Source: Actinomadura_E scrupuli
GTDB lineage: Bacteria; Actinomycetota; Actinomycetes; Streptosporangiales; Streptosporangiaceae
Direction: 5' to 3'
Assembly: GCF_050971785.1 (NCBI RefSeq)
Contig: NZ_JBPCCU010000003.1
Coordinates: forward strand, 496,001 to 560,000
Length of the DNA stretch: 64,000 bases
Below, one piece after another: positions 16,341 through 25,287 of the stretch (position 1 is its first letter; each line of letters starts with the position of its first letter). A program made the translations under genes and the position numbers. Below the pieces are notes generated by a model that worked only from the letters and a program-made list of their open reading frames with translations, ran no database searches and was not told where the DNA came from.

Positions 16341-18479
16341 GTGACCGAGACACCGACGCACTGCCCCTACTGCGCCCTGCAGTGCGGGATGACCGTGGGG
16401 GGCACGCCGGTCACGGTCGCCGCGCGCGACGACGTACCGGCCAACCAGGGCGGGCTGTGCCAGAAGGGCTGGACGGCGGCCGATCTCCTGGACGCCCCGG
16501 ACCGGCTCACCACGCCGCTGCGGCGCGCGCATCTCGGCGCGCCGCTGGAGCCCTGCACCTGGGACGAGGCGCTCGACCACATCGCCGCGGAGGTCGGGCG
16601 GCTGCAGCGGGAGCACGGCCGGGACGCCGTCGCGGTGTTCGGCGGAGGCGGCCTCACCAACGAGAAGGCCTACCAGCTGGGCAAGTTCGCCCGGATCGCG
16701 CTGCGCACCTCCCAGATCGACTACAACGGCCGGTTCTGCATGTCGTCGGCCGCCGCCGCCCTCAACCGGGCCTTCGGGCTGGACCGCGGCCTGCCGGTGC
16801 CGATCACCGACATCGCCGCGGCCGACACGGTGCTGCTCGCGGGCGCCAACGTCGCCGAGACGATGCCGCCGTTCATGCGGCACCTGGGAGACCAGCGGCG
16901 CAACGGCGGCACCCTCATCGTGATCGACCCCCGTAAGACGGCCACCGCGCGCCAGGCCGACCTGCATCTGCAGCCCACCCCGGGCACGGACCTGGCGCTG
17001 GCCAACGGGCTTCTCCACCTCGCCATCGCCGAGGGGCTGGTGGACCACGCCTACCTCGCCGAGCGGACGACCGGGTTCGACCGGGTACGGACCGCCGTGA
17101 ACGGCTACTGGCCCGACCACGTCGAGCGGATCACGGGCGTGCCGGTCACCCACATGCGCGAGGCGGTGCGGCTTCTCGCCGGAGCCCAGGTCACAGGGGT
17201 GCCCGCCGAAGGAGGCACACCGGGCCGCCGCCGCACCGCCCTCGTTCTCACCGCCCGGGGTTCGGAGCAGCACGCCTCCGGCACCGACACCGTCACCGCC
17301 TTCATCAACCTGGCGCTGGCGCTCGGCCTGCCGGGCCGGCCGGGCTCCGGGTACGGCTGCATCACCGGCCAGGGCAACGGCCAGGGCGGGCGGGAGCACG
17401 GCCAGAAGGCGGACCAGCTGCCCGGTTACCGGAAGATCGACGACCCGGAGGCGCGGGCGCACGTGGCCGCGGTCTGGGGAGTCGACCCGGAGATCATTCC
17501 TGGCCCGGGGCGCTCGGCGTACGAGCTGCTGTCCGCGCTCGGCGAGCCGAAGGGGCCCCGGGCGCTGCTGGTCTTCGGCTCCAACCCGGTCGTGTCGGCG
17601 CCCCGGGCGGCCATGATCGAGGAGCGTCTCAACGCGCTGGAACTGCTGGTCGCGGCCGACTTCGTGCTGTCGGAGACCGCCGCCCGGGCCGACGTCGTGT
17701 TGCCCGTCACGCAGTGGGCGGAGGAGTCCGGCACGATGACCAACCTGGAGGGCCGGGTGCTGCGCAGACGGCAGGCCGTACCGGTGCCGGCCGGAGTCCG
17801 CTCCGACCTTGAGGTCCTGGCGGAGCTCGCCGGCCGGCTCGACGCCCCCGGGACGTGGGACACCGCGCCGGCCGACGTGTTCGACGAGCTGCGCAGGGCC
17901 AGTGCCGGCGGGATCGCCGACTACTCCGGCATCACCTACGAGCGGATCGAGAAGGAGGGCGGGGTCTTCTGGCCCTGCCCCGGCGAGGGGCACCCCGGGA
18001 CCCCGCGCCCCTTCCTGGACCGGTTCGCCACCCCCGACGGGAGGGCGCGGTTCACCCCGGTCGAGCACCGGGGGCCCGCCGAGGGCGTCGACGCGGACTA
18101 CCCGCTGTTCCTGACCACCGGCCGGGTGCTGGCCCACTACCAGAGCGGTGCCCAGACCCGCCGGGTCAAGGCCCTGGTGGAGGCCGCCCCCGAGCCGTAC
18201 GCGGAGCTGCACCCGGACCTGGCCGAACGGCTGGGCATCACCGAGGGCGTGCTGGTGCGGGTCACCAGCCGCCGCGGCATGTCGGTCGTGGCGGCGCGGC
18301 TGACCGACACCATCCGGCCGGACACCGTCTTCATCCCCTTCCACTGGGCCGGTGCGGGACGGGCCAACCTGCTCACCAACCCCGCGCTCGACCCGATGTC
18401 GAGGATGCCGGAGTTCAAGGTCTGTGCCGTACGGGTCGAGATCGCGGTCTCCGCGGTCGAGGAGGAGAGCACCGGATGA
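16341..18479 (+). CDS. nasA: Assimilatory nitrate reductase catalytic subunit (molybdopterin)
   Basis: A 712-residue enzyme that reduces nitrate to nitrite in the cytoplasm using bis-MGD molybdenum and a [4Fe-4S] cluster. The cluster motif is CPYCALQC early (residues 8-15), completed by the Cys in GGLCQKGW. A conserved Cys likely to ligate Mo is in YNGRFCMSSAA. The later region reads through WAEESGTMTNLEGRVLRR, characteristic of the NarB/NasA group. GTG at 16341 is chosen because it directly precedes the cluster motif. A GlnR box ends 22 bases upstream. It overlaps the next gene by four bases (ATGA). Confidence 0.95.
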   Translation: MTETPTHCPYCALQCGMTVGGTPVTVAARDDVPANQGGLCQKGWTAADLLDAPDRLTTPLRRAHLGAPLEPCTWDEALDHIAAEVGRLQREHGRDAVAVFGGGGLTNEKAYQLGKFARIALRTSQIDYNGRFCMSSAAAALNRAFGLDRGLPVPITDIAAADTVLLAGANVAETMPPFMRHLGDQRRNGGTLIVIDPRKTATARQADLHLQPTPGTDLALANGLLHLAIAEGLVDHAYLAERTTGFDRVRTAVNGYWPDHVERITGVPVTHMREAVRLLAGAQVTGVPAEGGTPGRRRTALVLTARGSEQHASGTDTVTAFINLALALGLPGRPGSGYGCITGQGNGQGGREHGQKADQLPGYRKIDDPEARAHVAAVWGVDPEIIPGPGRSAYELLSALGEPKGPRALLVFGSNPVVSAPRAAMIEERLNALELLVAADFVLSETAARADVVLPVTQWAEESGTMTNLEGRVLRRRQAVPVPAGVRSDLEVLAELAGRLDAPGTWDTAPADVFDELRRASAGGIADYSGITYERIEKEGGVFWPCPGEGHPGTPRPFLDRFATPDGRARFTPVEHRGPAEGVDADYPLFLTTGRVLAHYQSGAQTRRVKALVEAAPEPYAELHPDLAERLGITEGVLVRVTSRRGMSVVAARLTDTIRPDTVFIPFHWAGAGRANLLTNPALDPMSRMPEFKVCAVRVEIAVSAVEEESTG

Positions 18480-20029
18480 ACGGCCCTCACAACGCGAAGA
18501 CCGCGGACCCCGGTGACGGAATCGTCGTGGTCGGCAACGGTATGGCGGGCTCCCGGCTGGTCTCCGAGATCAGGGCCCGCGACCCCGAGGTGCCGCTGAC
18601 GGTGTTCGGCGCCGAGTCGAGGCAGCCCTACAACCGGGTGCTGCTGTCCAACGTCCTGTCCGGCGCCACCGAGGCCGGTCACATCGGGCTCGTCGACGAG
18701 GCCTGGTACGGCGCCCACGACGTCGACGTGCGGCGCGGGGTGGAGGTCACCCGGATCGACCGCCTGGCCAGGAGGGTGCACGCCTCCGACGGCACGGCCA
18801 CCTCGTACGGCACGCTCGTCATGGCCACCGGCAGCAGGGCGCTCGTGCCGCCCATCCCGGTCGTCGGCGCGGACGGCGGCCCGCGCGGCGGCGTGGCGGA
18901 GGAGCCGCCGTACGGCGTGGTCGCCTTCCGTACCCTCGACGACTGCCGCGACATCCTGGAGGCGGCCGGCGGCGCCCGGCACGCGGTCGTGATCGGCGGC
19001 GGGCTGCTCGGCATCGAGGCCGCCCGCGGCCTGGTGGGCCGCGGGCTGGAGGTGACGGTGCTGCATCTGGCGGGGCACCTCATGGAGCGCCAGCTCGACC
19101 CCGAGGCCGGGAAGGTGCTGGCGCGCACCCTGGGCCGGCTGGGCATCCGCGCCCGCCTGGACACCCAGACCGCGGCCCTGCGAACGGCCCCGCGGCCCGG
19201 CGGGGACACCGGTGGCGGGTCCTCCGCCGGGCCGGCGAGCCGGGTGACCGGGGTGGAGCTGGCCGGCGGCGAGGTGCTGCCGGCCGATCTGGTCGTGCTG
19301 GCGTGCGGGGTCCGGCCCGAGGTGGAGCTGGCCCGCGCGTCCGGCCTGGCCGTCGACCGGGGCATCGTGGTCGACCAGACCCTGACGTCGGTCACCGATC
19401 CGTCCGTCCGGGCCATCGGGGAGTGCTCGCAGTACGGGGACACCGTCTACGGCCTGGTCGCTCCGGCGTGGGAGCAGGCGGCGGTGCTCGCCGACCTGCT
19501 CACCGGGACCGACGCCGCCGCCCGCTACACCGGTTCGCGGCAGGTGACCCGGCTCAAGGCCGCCAGCGTCGAGCTGGCCGCGATGGGGGAGACCCACCAC
19601 GACCCGTTCGACGAGGACGTCGAGATCCTGCAGTTCGCCGACATCGCCCGCGGCACGTACAAGAAGGTCGTCATCCGGGGCGGGCGGCTGATCGGCGCGA
19701 TCCTGCTCGGCGAGACCAGCATGTCCGGCACCCTCACGCAGCTCTACGACCGGGCCGCACCGCTGCCCAGCGACCGGCTCAGCCTGCTCTTCCAGGGTCT
19801 CGGCGGGCCGGCCGCCGCCGATTCGCCGGTCCGCATGCCGGACGCGGCCACCGTGTGCCACTGCAACAACGTCACCAAGGGCAAGATCCGGGCGTGCTGG
19901 CAGCAGGGGGCGCGGACCATCGAGGCCGTCTCGGCGCGGACCCGGGCCGGCACCGGCTGCGGCGGCTGCCGGGACGCGGTCGAGGGCATCGTGGGCTGGC
20001 TGGACGAGCAGGAGTCCGCGGACGTGTGA
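18476..20029 (+). CDS. FAD/NAD(P)-dependent electron-transfer subunit of nitrate reductase
   Basis: A 517-residue flavoprotein. The first FAD Rossmann motif is GIVVVGNGMAGSRL near residues 15-28 and the NAD(P) motif is VVIGGGLLGIEAARGL in the middle. A BFD-like [2Fe-2S] domain ends the protein, with CHCNN near residue 460 and CGGC near 500. Layout matches the NasB/NirB-N-terminal family that passes electrons from NAD(P)H to nitrate reductase. The overlap with nasA (ATGA) implies translational coupling. An ASNB-like gene name is uncertain, so none is given. Confidence 0.88.
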   Translation: MNGPHNAKTADPGDGIVVVGNGMAGSRLVSEIRARDPEVPLTVFGAESRQPYNRVLLSNVLSGATEAGHIGLVDEAWYGAHDVDVRRGVEVTRIDRLARRVHASDGTATSYGTLVMATGSRALVPPIPVVGADGGPRGGVAEEPPYGVVAFRTLDDCRDILEAAGGARHAVVIGGGLLGIEAARGLVGRGLEVTVLHLAGHLMERQLDPEAGKVLARTLGRLGIRARLDTQTAALRTAPRPGGDTGGGSSAGPASRVTGVELAGGEVLPADLVVLACGVRPEVELARASGLAVDRGIVVDQTLTSVTDPSVRAIGECSQYGDTVYGLVAPAWEQAAVLADLLTGTDAAARYTGSRQVTRLKAASVELAAMGETHHDPFDEDVEILQFADIARGTYKKVVIRGGRLIGAILLGETSMSGTLTQLYDRAAPLPSDRLSLLFQGLGGPAAADSPVRMPDAATVCHCNNVTKGKIRACWQQGARTIEAVSARTRAGTGCGGCRDAVEGIVGWLDEQESADV

Positions 20030-20150
20030 GCGGCCCGGTGGGCCGTGGCCCCGGGGATGTGCACCCGTTCGCCGGTCACTGTACGCGTATGACTGATCGC
20101 GTGGCGTTGGTCACATGATGACCACGAACACATCTCAAAGTTAGCTTCTT

Positions 20151-20188
20151 TTAACACGGCGGTGACAAAGGGGACCCAGCAGCGAAAC
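20151..20188 (+). promoter_or_regulatory. GlnR box upstream of nirB
   Basis: TTAAC (20151), GTGAC (20162), GACCC (20173), GAAAC (20184): four half-sites with six-base spacers, aligned base for base with the box before the nitrate reductase gene. Both boxes end 22 bases before the start codon. GAGGAT, ten bases further, is six bases from the ATG and could be the -10 or part of a ribosome site. The regulator is inferred from the known GlnR consensus. Confidence 0.75.
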
Positions 20189-20210
20189 GGCTCCTGCTGA
20201 GGATCACCCC

Positions 20211-22790
20211 ATGGAAGTCCCTGAGGACGATGCCTTGCGGCTGGTCGTGGTCGGTCACGGCCCGGCCGGACATCGCCTGGTGGAAGCGTTGCGCGAGCGG
20301 GACACCGCCCGGCGCTGGCGGATCACGGTGATCGGGGAGGAGGTGCGCCCGGCCTACGACAGGGTGGCGCTGACCTCTTACCTCACCGAGGGGGCTGAGC
20401 TGGGTTACCCCGCGCACGGCCCCGAGGTGACCCTGCTGACCGGAGATCCCGTCGTCGCCGTCGACCGGGCGAGCCGCACCGTCACGACGCGGTCGGGCGT
20501 GCGCGCCGGATACGACGCGCTGGTGCTGGCCACCGGCTCCGCGCCGTTCGTGCCCCCCGTGCCGGGCCGGGATCTGCCCGGCGTGTTCGTCTACCGGACC
20601 ATCGAGGACCTGGACGCGCTGCGCGCCTACACGGCCGGACGCCTCGGCGCGAATCCGGCCGGCGCGGATCCGGCGGGCGGGCGGCCGGCGGGCGGCGTGG
20701 TCGTCGGCGGCGGCCTGCTCGGCCTGGAGGCCGCGCGGGCACTGCAGGGCCTCGGCCTGGACACCCACGTCGTCGAGGTGGCGCCGTGGCTGATGCCCCG
20801 TCAGCTCGACGAGGGCGGCGGCGCCATGCTGCGCCGGCACATCGAGGCGCTGGGGCTGACCGTGCACGCGGGCGTCCCGATGGCGGGCCTGGCGGCGGGC
20901 GAGCACGGCCGGGTGGCGCGGGTGACGCTCAGCGACGGCGCGGAGATCGGCACCGAGGTGGTCGTCTTCTCCGCGGGCATCCGGCCGCGCGACGACCTGG
21001 CCCGCGCCTGCGGGCTGCCGGTGGGGGAGCGCGGCGGCATCGTCGTCGACGGCTCCTGCCGTACCGCCGACCCCGCCGTCTACGCCATCGGGGAGTGCGC
21101 GCTCGTCGGCGGGACGGTCTACGGGCTGGTCGGGCCCTGTTTCTCGATGGCCGAGGTGGTCGCGAGCCGGCTGCTGGACGGGGAGGCGGCCACGGCGATC
21201 TTCCCCGGCGCCGACCTGTCGACCAAGCTGAAGCTGATGGGCGTGGACGTCGCCAGCTTCGGCGACCCGTTCGCCGAGGCCGCGGGCGGCCTGGGCGTGA
21301 CCTACACCGATCCGGTGGCCGGGATCTACAAGAAGCTCGTCGTCAGCGACGACGCCCAGACGCTGCTCGGCGGGGTGCTGGTCGGCGACGCGGAGGCGTA
21401 CCCGTCCCTGCGGGCCTTCGTGGGCGCGCGGCTGCCCGGCTCACCCGAGCAGGCGCTGTTCGGCGGCACCGAGGCGGCGGGCGGGGACCTGCCGGGCGCC
21501 ACCGTCATCTGCAGCTGCAACAACGTCACCGCCGACACGATCCGGCACACGATCCGCGACGACGTGCTGAGGGACCTGCCGTCGGTGAAGAGCTGCACCA
21601 AGGCCGGCACCGGCTGCGGCAGCTGTGTGCCGCTGGTGAAGCGGATCCTCGACACCGAGCTCACCGCCGCCGGCGTCGAGGTGAGCACCGCGCTCTGCGA
21701 GCACTTCGACCACAGCCGGGCCGAGCTGTTCGACATCGTGCGGGTCCGCGGTATCGCCACCTTCACCCAGCTGATCACCGAGCACGGCCGGGGGCGCGGC
21801 TGCGACATCTGCAAGCCCGCCGTGGCCTCGATCCTGGCCAGCCTGGGCCCGGCCCTGGGCATCGGGCACATCCTGGACGGCGAGCAGGCGGTCCTGCAGG
21901 ACACCAACGACCATTTCCTGGCCAACCTGCAGAAGAACGGCACCTACTCGGTGGTGCCCCGGATCCCGGGCGGTGAGATCACCCCCGAGAAACTGATCGT
22001 CATCGGCGAGGTGGCCCGCGACTTCGGGCTCTACACAAAGATCACCGGTGGTCAGCGGATCGACCTCTTCGGTGCCCGGGTGGAGCAGCTCCCGCGGATC
22101 TGGCAGCGGCTGGTCGCCGCGGGATTCGAGTCCGGGCACGCCTACGGCAAGGCGCTGCGCACGGTGAAGTCGTGCGTCGGCTCCACCTGGTGCCGCTACG
22201 GCGTCCAGGACTCGGTGGCCATGGCGATCAGGCTGGAGCTGCGCTACCGGGGCCTGCGCGCCCCGCACAAGCTCAAGTCCGCCGTGTCCGGGTGTGCCCG
22301 CGAGTGCGCCGAGGCCCGGAGCAAGGACTTCGGGATCATCGCCACCGAGAACGGATGGAACCTCTACCTCGCCGGCAACGGGGGCATGCGCCCCCGGCAC
22401 GCGGACCTGTTCGCCACCGACCTGACCGATGACGAGCTGATCCGCTACATCGACCGGTTCCTGATGTTCTACATCCGCACGGCCGACCGGCTGCAGCGGA
22501 CGGCGAGCTGGCTGGAGAACCTCGAGGGCGGCCTCGGCTACCTCCGCGAGGTCATCGTCGACGACCGGCTCGGCATCTGCGCCGAGCTGGACGCCGCCAT
22601 GGAGCGCCACGTCGACGCCTACTCCGACGAGTGGCGCGACATCCTCGAGGACCCGGTCAAGCTGCGCCGCTTCGTCTCCTTCGTCAACGCCCCCGACACG
22701 CCGGACCCGAGCATCGCGTTCGAACCGGAACGCGACCAGATCAAGCCGGTCCTGGTGACCGGTCCCCAGCTGGAGGTGACGCACCGGTGA
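20211..22790 (+). CDS. nirB: Nitrite reductase [NAD(P)H] large subunit
   Basis: An 859-residue assimilatory nitrite reductase large subunit, reducing nitrite to ammonium in six electrons. It has an N-terminal FAD domain (VVVGHGPAGHRL, residues 11-22), an NAD(P) motif (VVVGGGLLGLEAARALQGLG), BFD [2Fe-2S] cysteines (CSCNN, CGSC, and CDICKP), and a C-terminal sirohaem/[4Fe-4S] half with the ligands CVGSTWC and CARECAE. Length is normal. ATG 20211 agrees with the family N-terminus. The GlnR box ends 22 bases upstream. It overlaps nirD (GTGA). Confidence 0.96.
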   Translation: MEVPEDDALRLVVVGHGPAGHRLVEALRERDTARRWRITVIGEEVRPAYDRVALTSYLTEGAELGYPAHGPEVTLLTGDPVVAVDRASRTVTTRSGVRAGYDALVLATGSAPFVPPVPGRDLPGVFVYRTIEDLDALRAYTAGRLGANPAGADPAGGRPAGGVVVGGGLLGLEAARALQGLGLDTHVVEVAPWLMPRQLDEGGGAMLRRHIEALGLTVHAGVPMAGLAAGEHGRVARVTLSDGAEIGTEVVVFSAGIRPRDDLARACGLPVGERGGIVVDGSCRTADPAVYAIGECALVGGTVYGLVGPCFSMAEVVASRLLDGEAATAIFPGADLSTKLKLMGVDVASFGDPFAEAAGGLGVTYTDPVAGIYKKLVVSDDAQTLLGGVLVGDAEAYPSLRAFVGARLPGSPEQALFGGTEAAGGDLPGATVICSCNNVTADTIRHTIRDDVLRDLPSVKSCTKAGTGCGSCVPLVKRILDTELTAAGVEVSTALCEHFDHSRAELFDIVRVRGIATFTQLITEHGRGRGCDICKPAVASILASLGPALGIGHILDGEQAVLQDTNDHFLANLQKNGTYSVVPRIPGGEITPEKLIVIGEVARDFGLYTKITGGQRIDLFGARVEQLPRIWQRLVAAGFESGHAYGKALRTVKSCVGSTWCRYGVQDSVAMAIRLELRYRGLRAPHKLKSAVSGCARECAEARSKDFGIIATENGWNLYLAGNGGMRPRHADLFATDLTDDELIRYIDRFLMFYIRTADRLQRTASWLENLEGGLGYLREVIVDDRLGICAELDAAMERHVDAYSDEWRDILEDPVKLRRFVSFVNAPDTPDPSIAFEPERDQIKPVLVTGPQLEVTHR

Positions 22791-23146
22791 CGGCGCTCGC
22801 TGACACGGCGACCCGGTGGGTCGACGTCTGCGCCTACGACGATCTGATGCCCGAGCGGGGCGCCTGCGCGCTCGTCGAGGGCCTGCAGATCGCGGTCTTC
22901 CGTACCTTCGACGGGCAGCTGTACGCCCTGTCGAACCACGACCCGTTCAGTGGCGCCTACGTGCTGGCCCGCGGCATCCTGGGCACGCGAGAGGGAGTCC
23001 CCACGGTGGCCTCACCGATGTACAAGCAGGCCTTCGACCTGCGCACCGGGCGATGCCTGGACGACCCCGGCCAGGCGGTTCCCGTCTTCGCCATCCGCAG
23101 GTCCGCGGCCGGGGACGGCGACCGGGTGGAGGTGGCACTGCCTTGA
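22787..23146 (+). CDS. nirD: Nitrite reductase [NAD(P)H] small subunit
   Basis: A 119-residue Rieske-fold protein, partner of NirB. Like other NirD proteins it keeps the fold (ALSNHDPFSGAYVLARGI, VASPMYKQAFDLRTGRC) but lacks the two Cys-X-His pairs that bind the Rieske cluster, so it is structural rather than redox-active. GTG at 22787 overlaps the nirB stop. It is followed by the HemD-type regulator. Confidence 0.93.
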   Translation: MTALADTATRWVDVCAYDDLMPERGACALVEGLQIAVFRTFDGQLYALSNHDPFSGAYVLARGILGTREGVPTVASPMYKQAFDLRTGRCLDDPGQAVPVFAIRRSAAGDGDRVEVALP

Positions 23147-23228
23147 CGCCGAGACCGCGCCTTCCCGCGCAGTCACCGCCCGCCCGGCCGCGTGCGCGGG
23201 TGACCGGACGCACCCGGGGATGCCCACG

Positions 23229-24407
23229 ATGAGCGCCGAGGGCGAGCCGCTGGCCGGTTTCGCGGTCGGGGTGACCGCGGCCCGCCGTCACGAGGAGCTG
23301 GCGTCGCTGCTGGAGCGGCGCGGCGCCCGCGTCGTGCACGCGCCCGCGATCCGCCTCGTCCCGCTGTCCGACGACGCGGAACTGCTGCACGCGACCGAGG
23401 ACTGCATCGCCCAGGCCCTCGACTACGTGGTCGTCACCACGGGCATCGGCTTCCGCGCCTGGCTCGAGACCGCGGACGGATGGGGCCTGCGCGACGACCT
23501 GATCGATCGCTTCACCAAGGTGCGGATCCTCGCCCGGGGCCCCAAGGCCCGCGGGGCGATCCGGTCGGCGGGCCTCCAGGAGGACTGGTCGCCGGAGTCG
23601 GAGAGCTGCACCGAGGTGCTCCACCACCTGCTCGCCACCGGCGTGGACGGGGCCCGGGTCGCCGTCCAGCTCTACGGCGAGCCGCTGCCCGAGTTCACCG
23701 ACGCCTTGCGCCGCGCGGGCGCCGAGGTCGTGGAGATCCCGGTCTACCGGTGGTCGCGCACCGACGACTCGACGCCGCTGCGCCGCCTGGTCGGGCAGGC
23801 GATCGCGGGCACGGTCGACGCCATCACGTTCACCAGCGCCCCGGCGGTGGTCGCCACCCTGGCGGTGGCCGCCGAGGACGGGCTGGAGGAGGCCCTGCTG
23901 GAGGCGCTGCGCACGCACGTCGTGGCCGCCTGCGTCGGGCCGGTCACCGCCCAGCCCCTCGACGACCGCGGCGTGCCGACCGTGCAGCCCGAGCGGGCAC
24001 GGATCGGGGCCCTGGTCCGGGCGCTCGTCCAGGATCTGCCGGTGCGCCGGGCCCGCCGGCTGCGCGTCCGCGGGCACGCGCTGGAGCTGCGGGGCCACGC
24101 CGTCGTCCTGGACGGCCAGCTCCGGCCGATCGCGCCCGCCCCGATGGCGATACTCCGCGCCCTGGCCAGGCGGCCCGGCCATGTGGTGTCCCGCGCGGAG
24201 CTGTGCGGGGTGCTGCCGAGCCGGGTCGTGGCCAACGGCTCCCTGTTCGCCCGGGACGGCCGGCCGCAGGCCGACGAGCACGCGGTGGAGATGGCGGTGG
24301 CCAGGCTGCGCCGCGGGCTGGGCCGCTCCGGCATCGTGGAGACCGTGGTCAAGCGCGGCTACCGGCTGGCCTGTGAGCCGCCCGCCAGGGTCGAAGGAGT
24401 CGGATGA
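23229..24407 (+). CDS. nnaR: HemD-domain winged-helix transcriptional regulator (NnaR-like)
   Basis: A 392-residue fusion of an N-terminal uroporphyrinogen-III-synthase-like domain (about residues 1-265) and a C-terminal OmpR-type winged helix (about 285-385, with REL/HAVEMAVARLRRGLG and IVETVVKRGYRL). Streptomyces NnaR has this architecture and activates nitrate/nitrite assimilation with GlnR. The placement after nirBD supports that role. GGGGA about nine bases upstream favours ATG 23229 over 23220. It overlaps the chelatase gene by four bases. The HemD domain may sense a tetrapyrrole or may also be catalytic; the sequence cannot decide. Confidence 0.85.
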   Translation: MSAEGEPLAGFAVGVTAARRHEELASLLERRGARVVHAPAIRLVPLSDDAELLHATEDCIAQALDYVVVTTGIGFRAWLETADGWGLRDDLIDRFTKVRILARGPKARGAIRSAGLQEDWSPESESCTEVLHHLLATGVDGARVAVQLYGEPLPEFTDALRRAGAEVVEIPVYRWSRTDDSTPLRRLVGQAIAGTVDAITFTSAPAVVATLAVAAEDGLEEALLEALRTHVVAACVGPVTAQPLDDRGVPTVQPERARIGALVRALVQDLPVRRARRLRVRGHALELRGHAVVLDGQLRPIAPAPMAILRALARRPGHVVSRAELCGVLPSRVVANGSLFARDGRPQADEHAVEMAVARLRRGLGRSGIVETVVKRGYRLACEPPARVEGVG

Positions 24408-25117
24408 CCGCTCCCGCGCTGCTCGCGGTCGCGCACGGCACCCGCGATGCCGCGGGTCCCCGGACCGTACGGGCGCTGCTGGACCGGGTACGGGTGCTGA
24501 GACCCGGGCTGGAGGTCACCGAGGCCTACGCCGAGATCGCCGGCCCCCTGCTGGAGGACGCGATGGCCGCCGTGAACGGCCCGGTCGTCGCCGTACCGCT
24601 CATGCTGGCGCGCGGGTACCACGCGCTGGTCGACATTCCCGGGCGGCTGGAACGCACACCGGGCGGCGAGCACGCGCTGACGGCGCGGCCGCTGGGCCCG
24701 CACTCACTGCTCGGCGCGGCCCTGGTGGACCGGCTGGCGGACGGCCGCGACGCCGACGCCGTCGTCCTGGGGGCGGCCGGCTCCGCCGACCCCGCCGGGG
24801 TGGCCGATGTGCGGGTCGCGGCCCGGCTGCTGGCCCGCCGGCTGGGGCGCCCGGTGTCGTACGGTCTCGTCGCCGCCGGGGGGCCGTCGCTCGCGGCGGT
24901 CGTCGAGGAGCTCCGGGGCCGCGGGGCCCGCCACGTCGCGGTGGCCTCGTACCTCCTGGCGCCGGGCCTCTTCCACGACCGGATGCGCGCCGCCGGCGCC
25001 GACCACGTCAGCGGGCCGATCGGCGCGCACGACGCGGTGGCGCGGCTGATCCTGCGCCGCTACGACGAGGCCCTGGCGCACACCCGGCTCGGCCGCCGGG
25101 CGGCCGTCGCCGGCTGA
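24404..25117 (+). CDS. CbiX/SirB-type sirohydrochlorin chelatase
   Basis: A 237-residue two-lobe chelatase. HGTRDAAG near residue 10 carries a family His expected to bind metal, and the second lobe has LLAPGLFHDRM. Such enzymes insert ferrous iron into sirohydrochlorin to make sirohaem, the NirB cofactor, or cobalt for cobalamin; the nitrite-reductase setting favours iron. It overlaps the regulator gene (ATGA) and is last in the cluster, followed by a hairpin at 25124. Confidence 0.85.
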   Translation: MTAPALLAVAHGTRDAAGPRTVRALLDRVRVLRPGLEVTEAYAEIAGPLLEDAMAAVNGPVVAVPLMLARGYHALVDIPGRLERTPGGEHALTARPLGPHSLLGAALVDRLADGRDADAVVLGAAGSADPAGVADVRVAARLLARRLGRPVSYGLVAAGGPSLAAVVEELRGRGARHVAVASYLLAPGLFHDRMRAAGADHVSGPIGAHDAVARLILRRYDEALAHTRLGRRAAVAG

Positions 25118-25123
25118 GCCGTC

Positions 25124-25144
25124 CCGAGGTTCACCGAACCTTGG
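25124..25144 (+). terminator. Hairpin after the nitrite-reductase cluster
   Basis: AGGTTC, ACC, GAACCT is a perfect six-base-pair core, extended with one mismatch to nine pairs. It begins seven bases after the chelatase stop. No T-tract. Confidence 0.5.
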
Positions 25145-25287
25145 CCACCCCTTTCCGTGAACGGCTCGTGCTTTTGCGTAGCCGGTTCTAGGCTGACCGG
25201 GAATGCTTGCTCTCGGATCCACCATCGGAAGCTCGCACCGGGCTCTCCGGCGGCGGCTCACTTCGCAACCGAGACGAGGAGACGGCC

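Noticed and set aside
16293..18344. A 683-codon frame opposite nitrate reductase
   Set aside because: Shadow of the true gene; no start signal.
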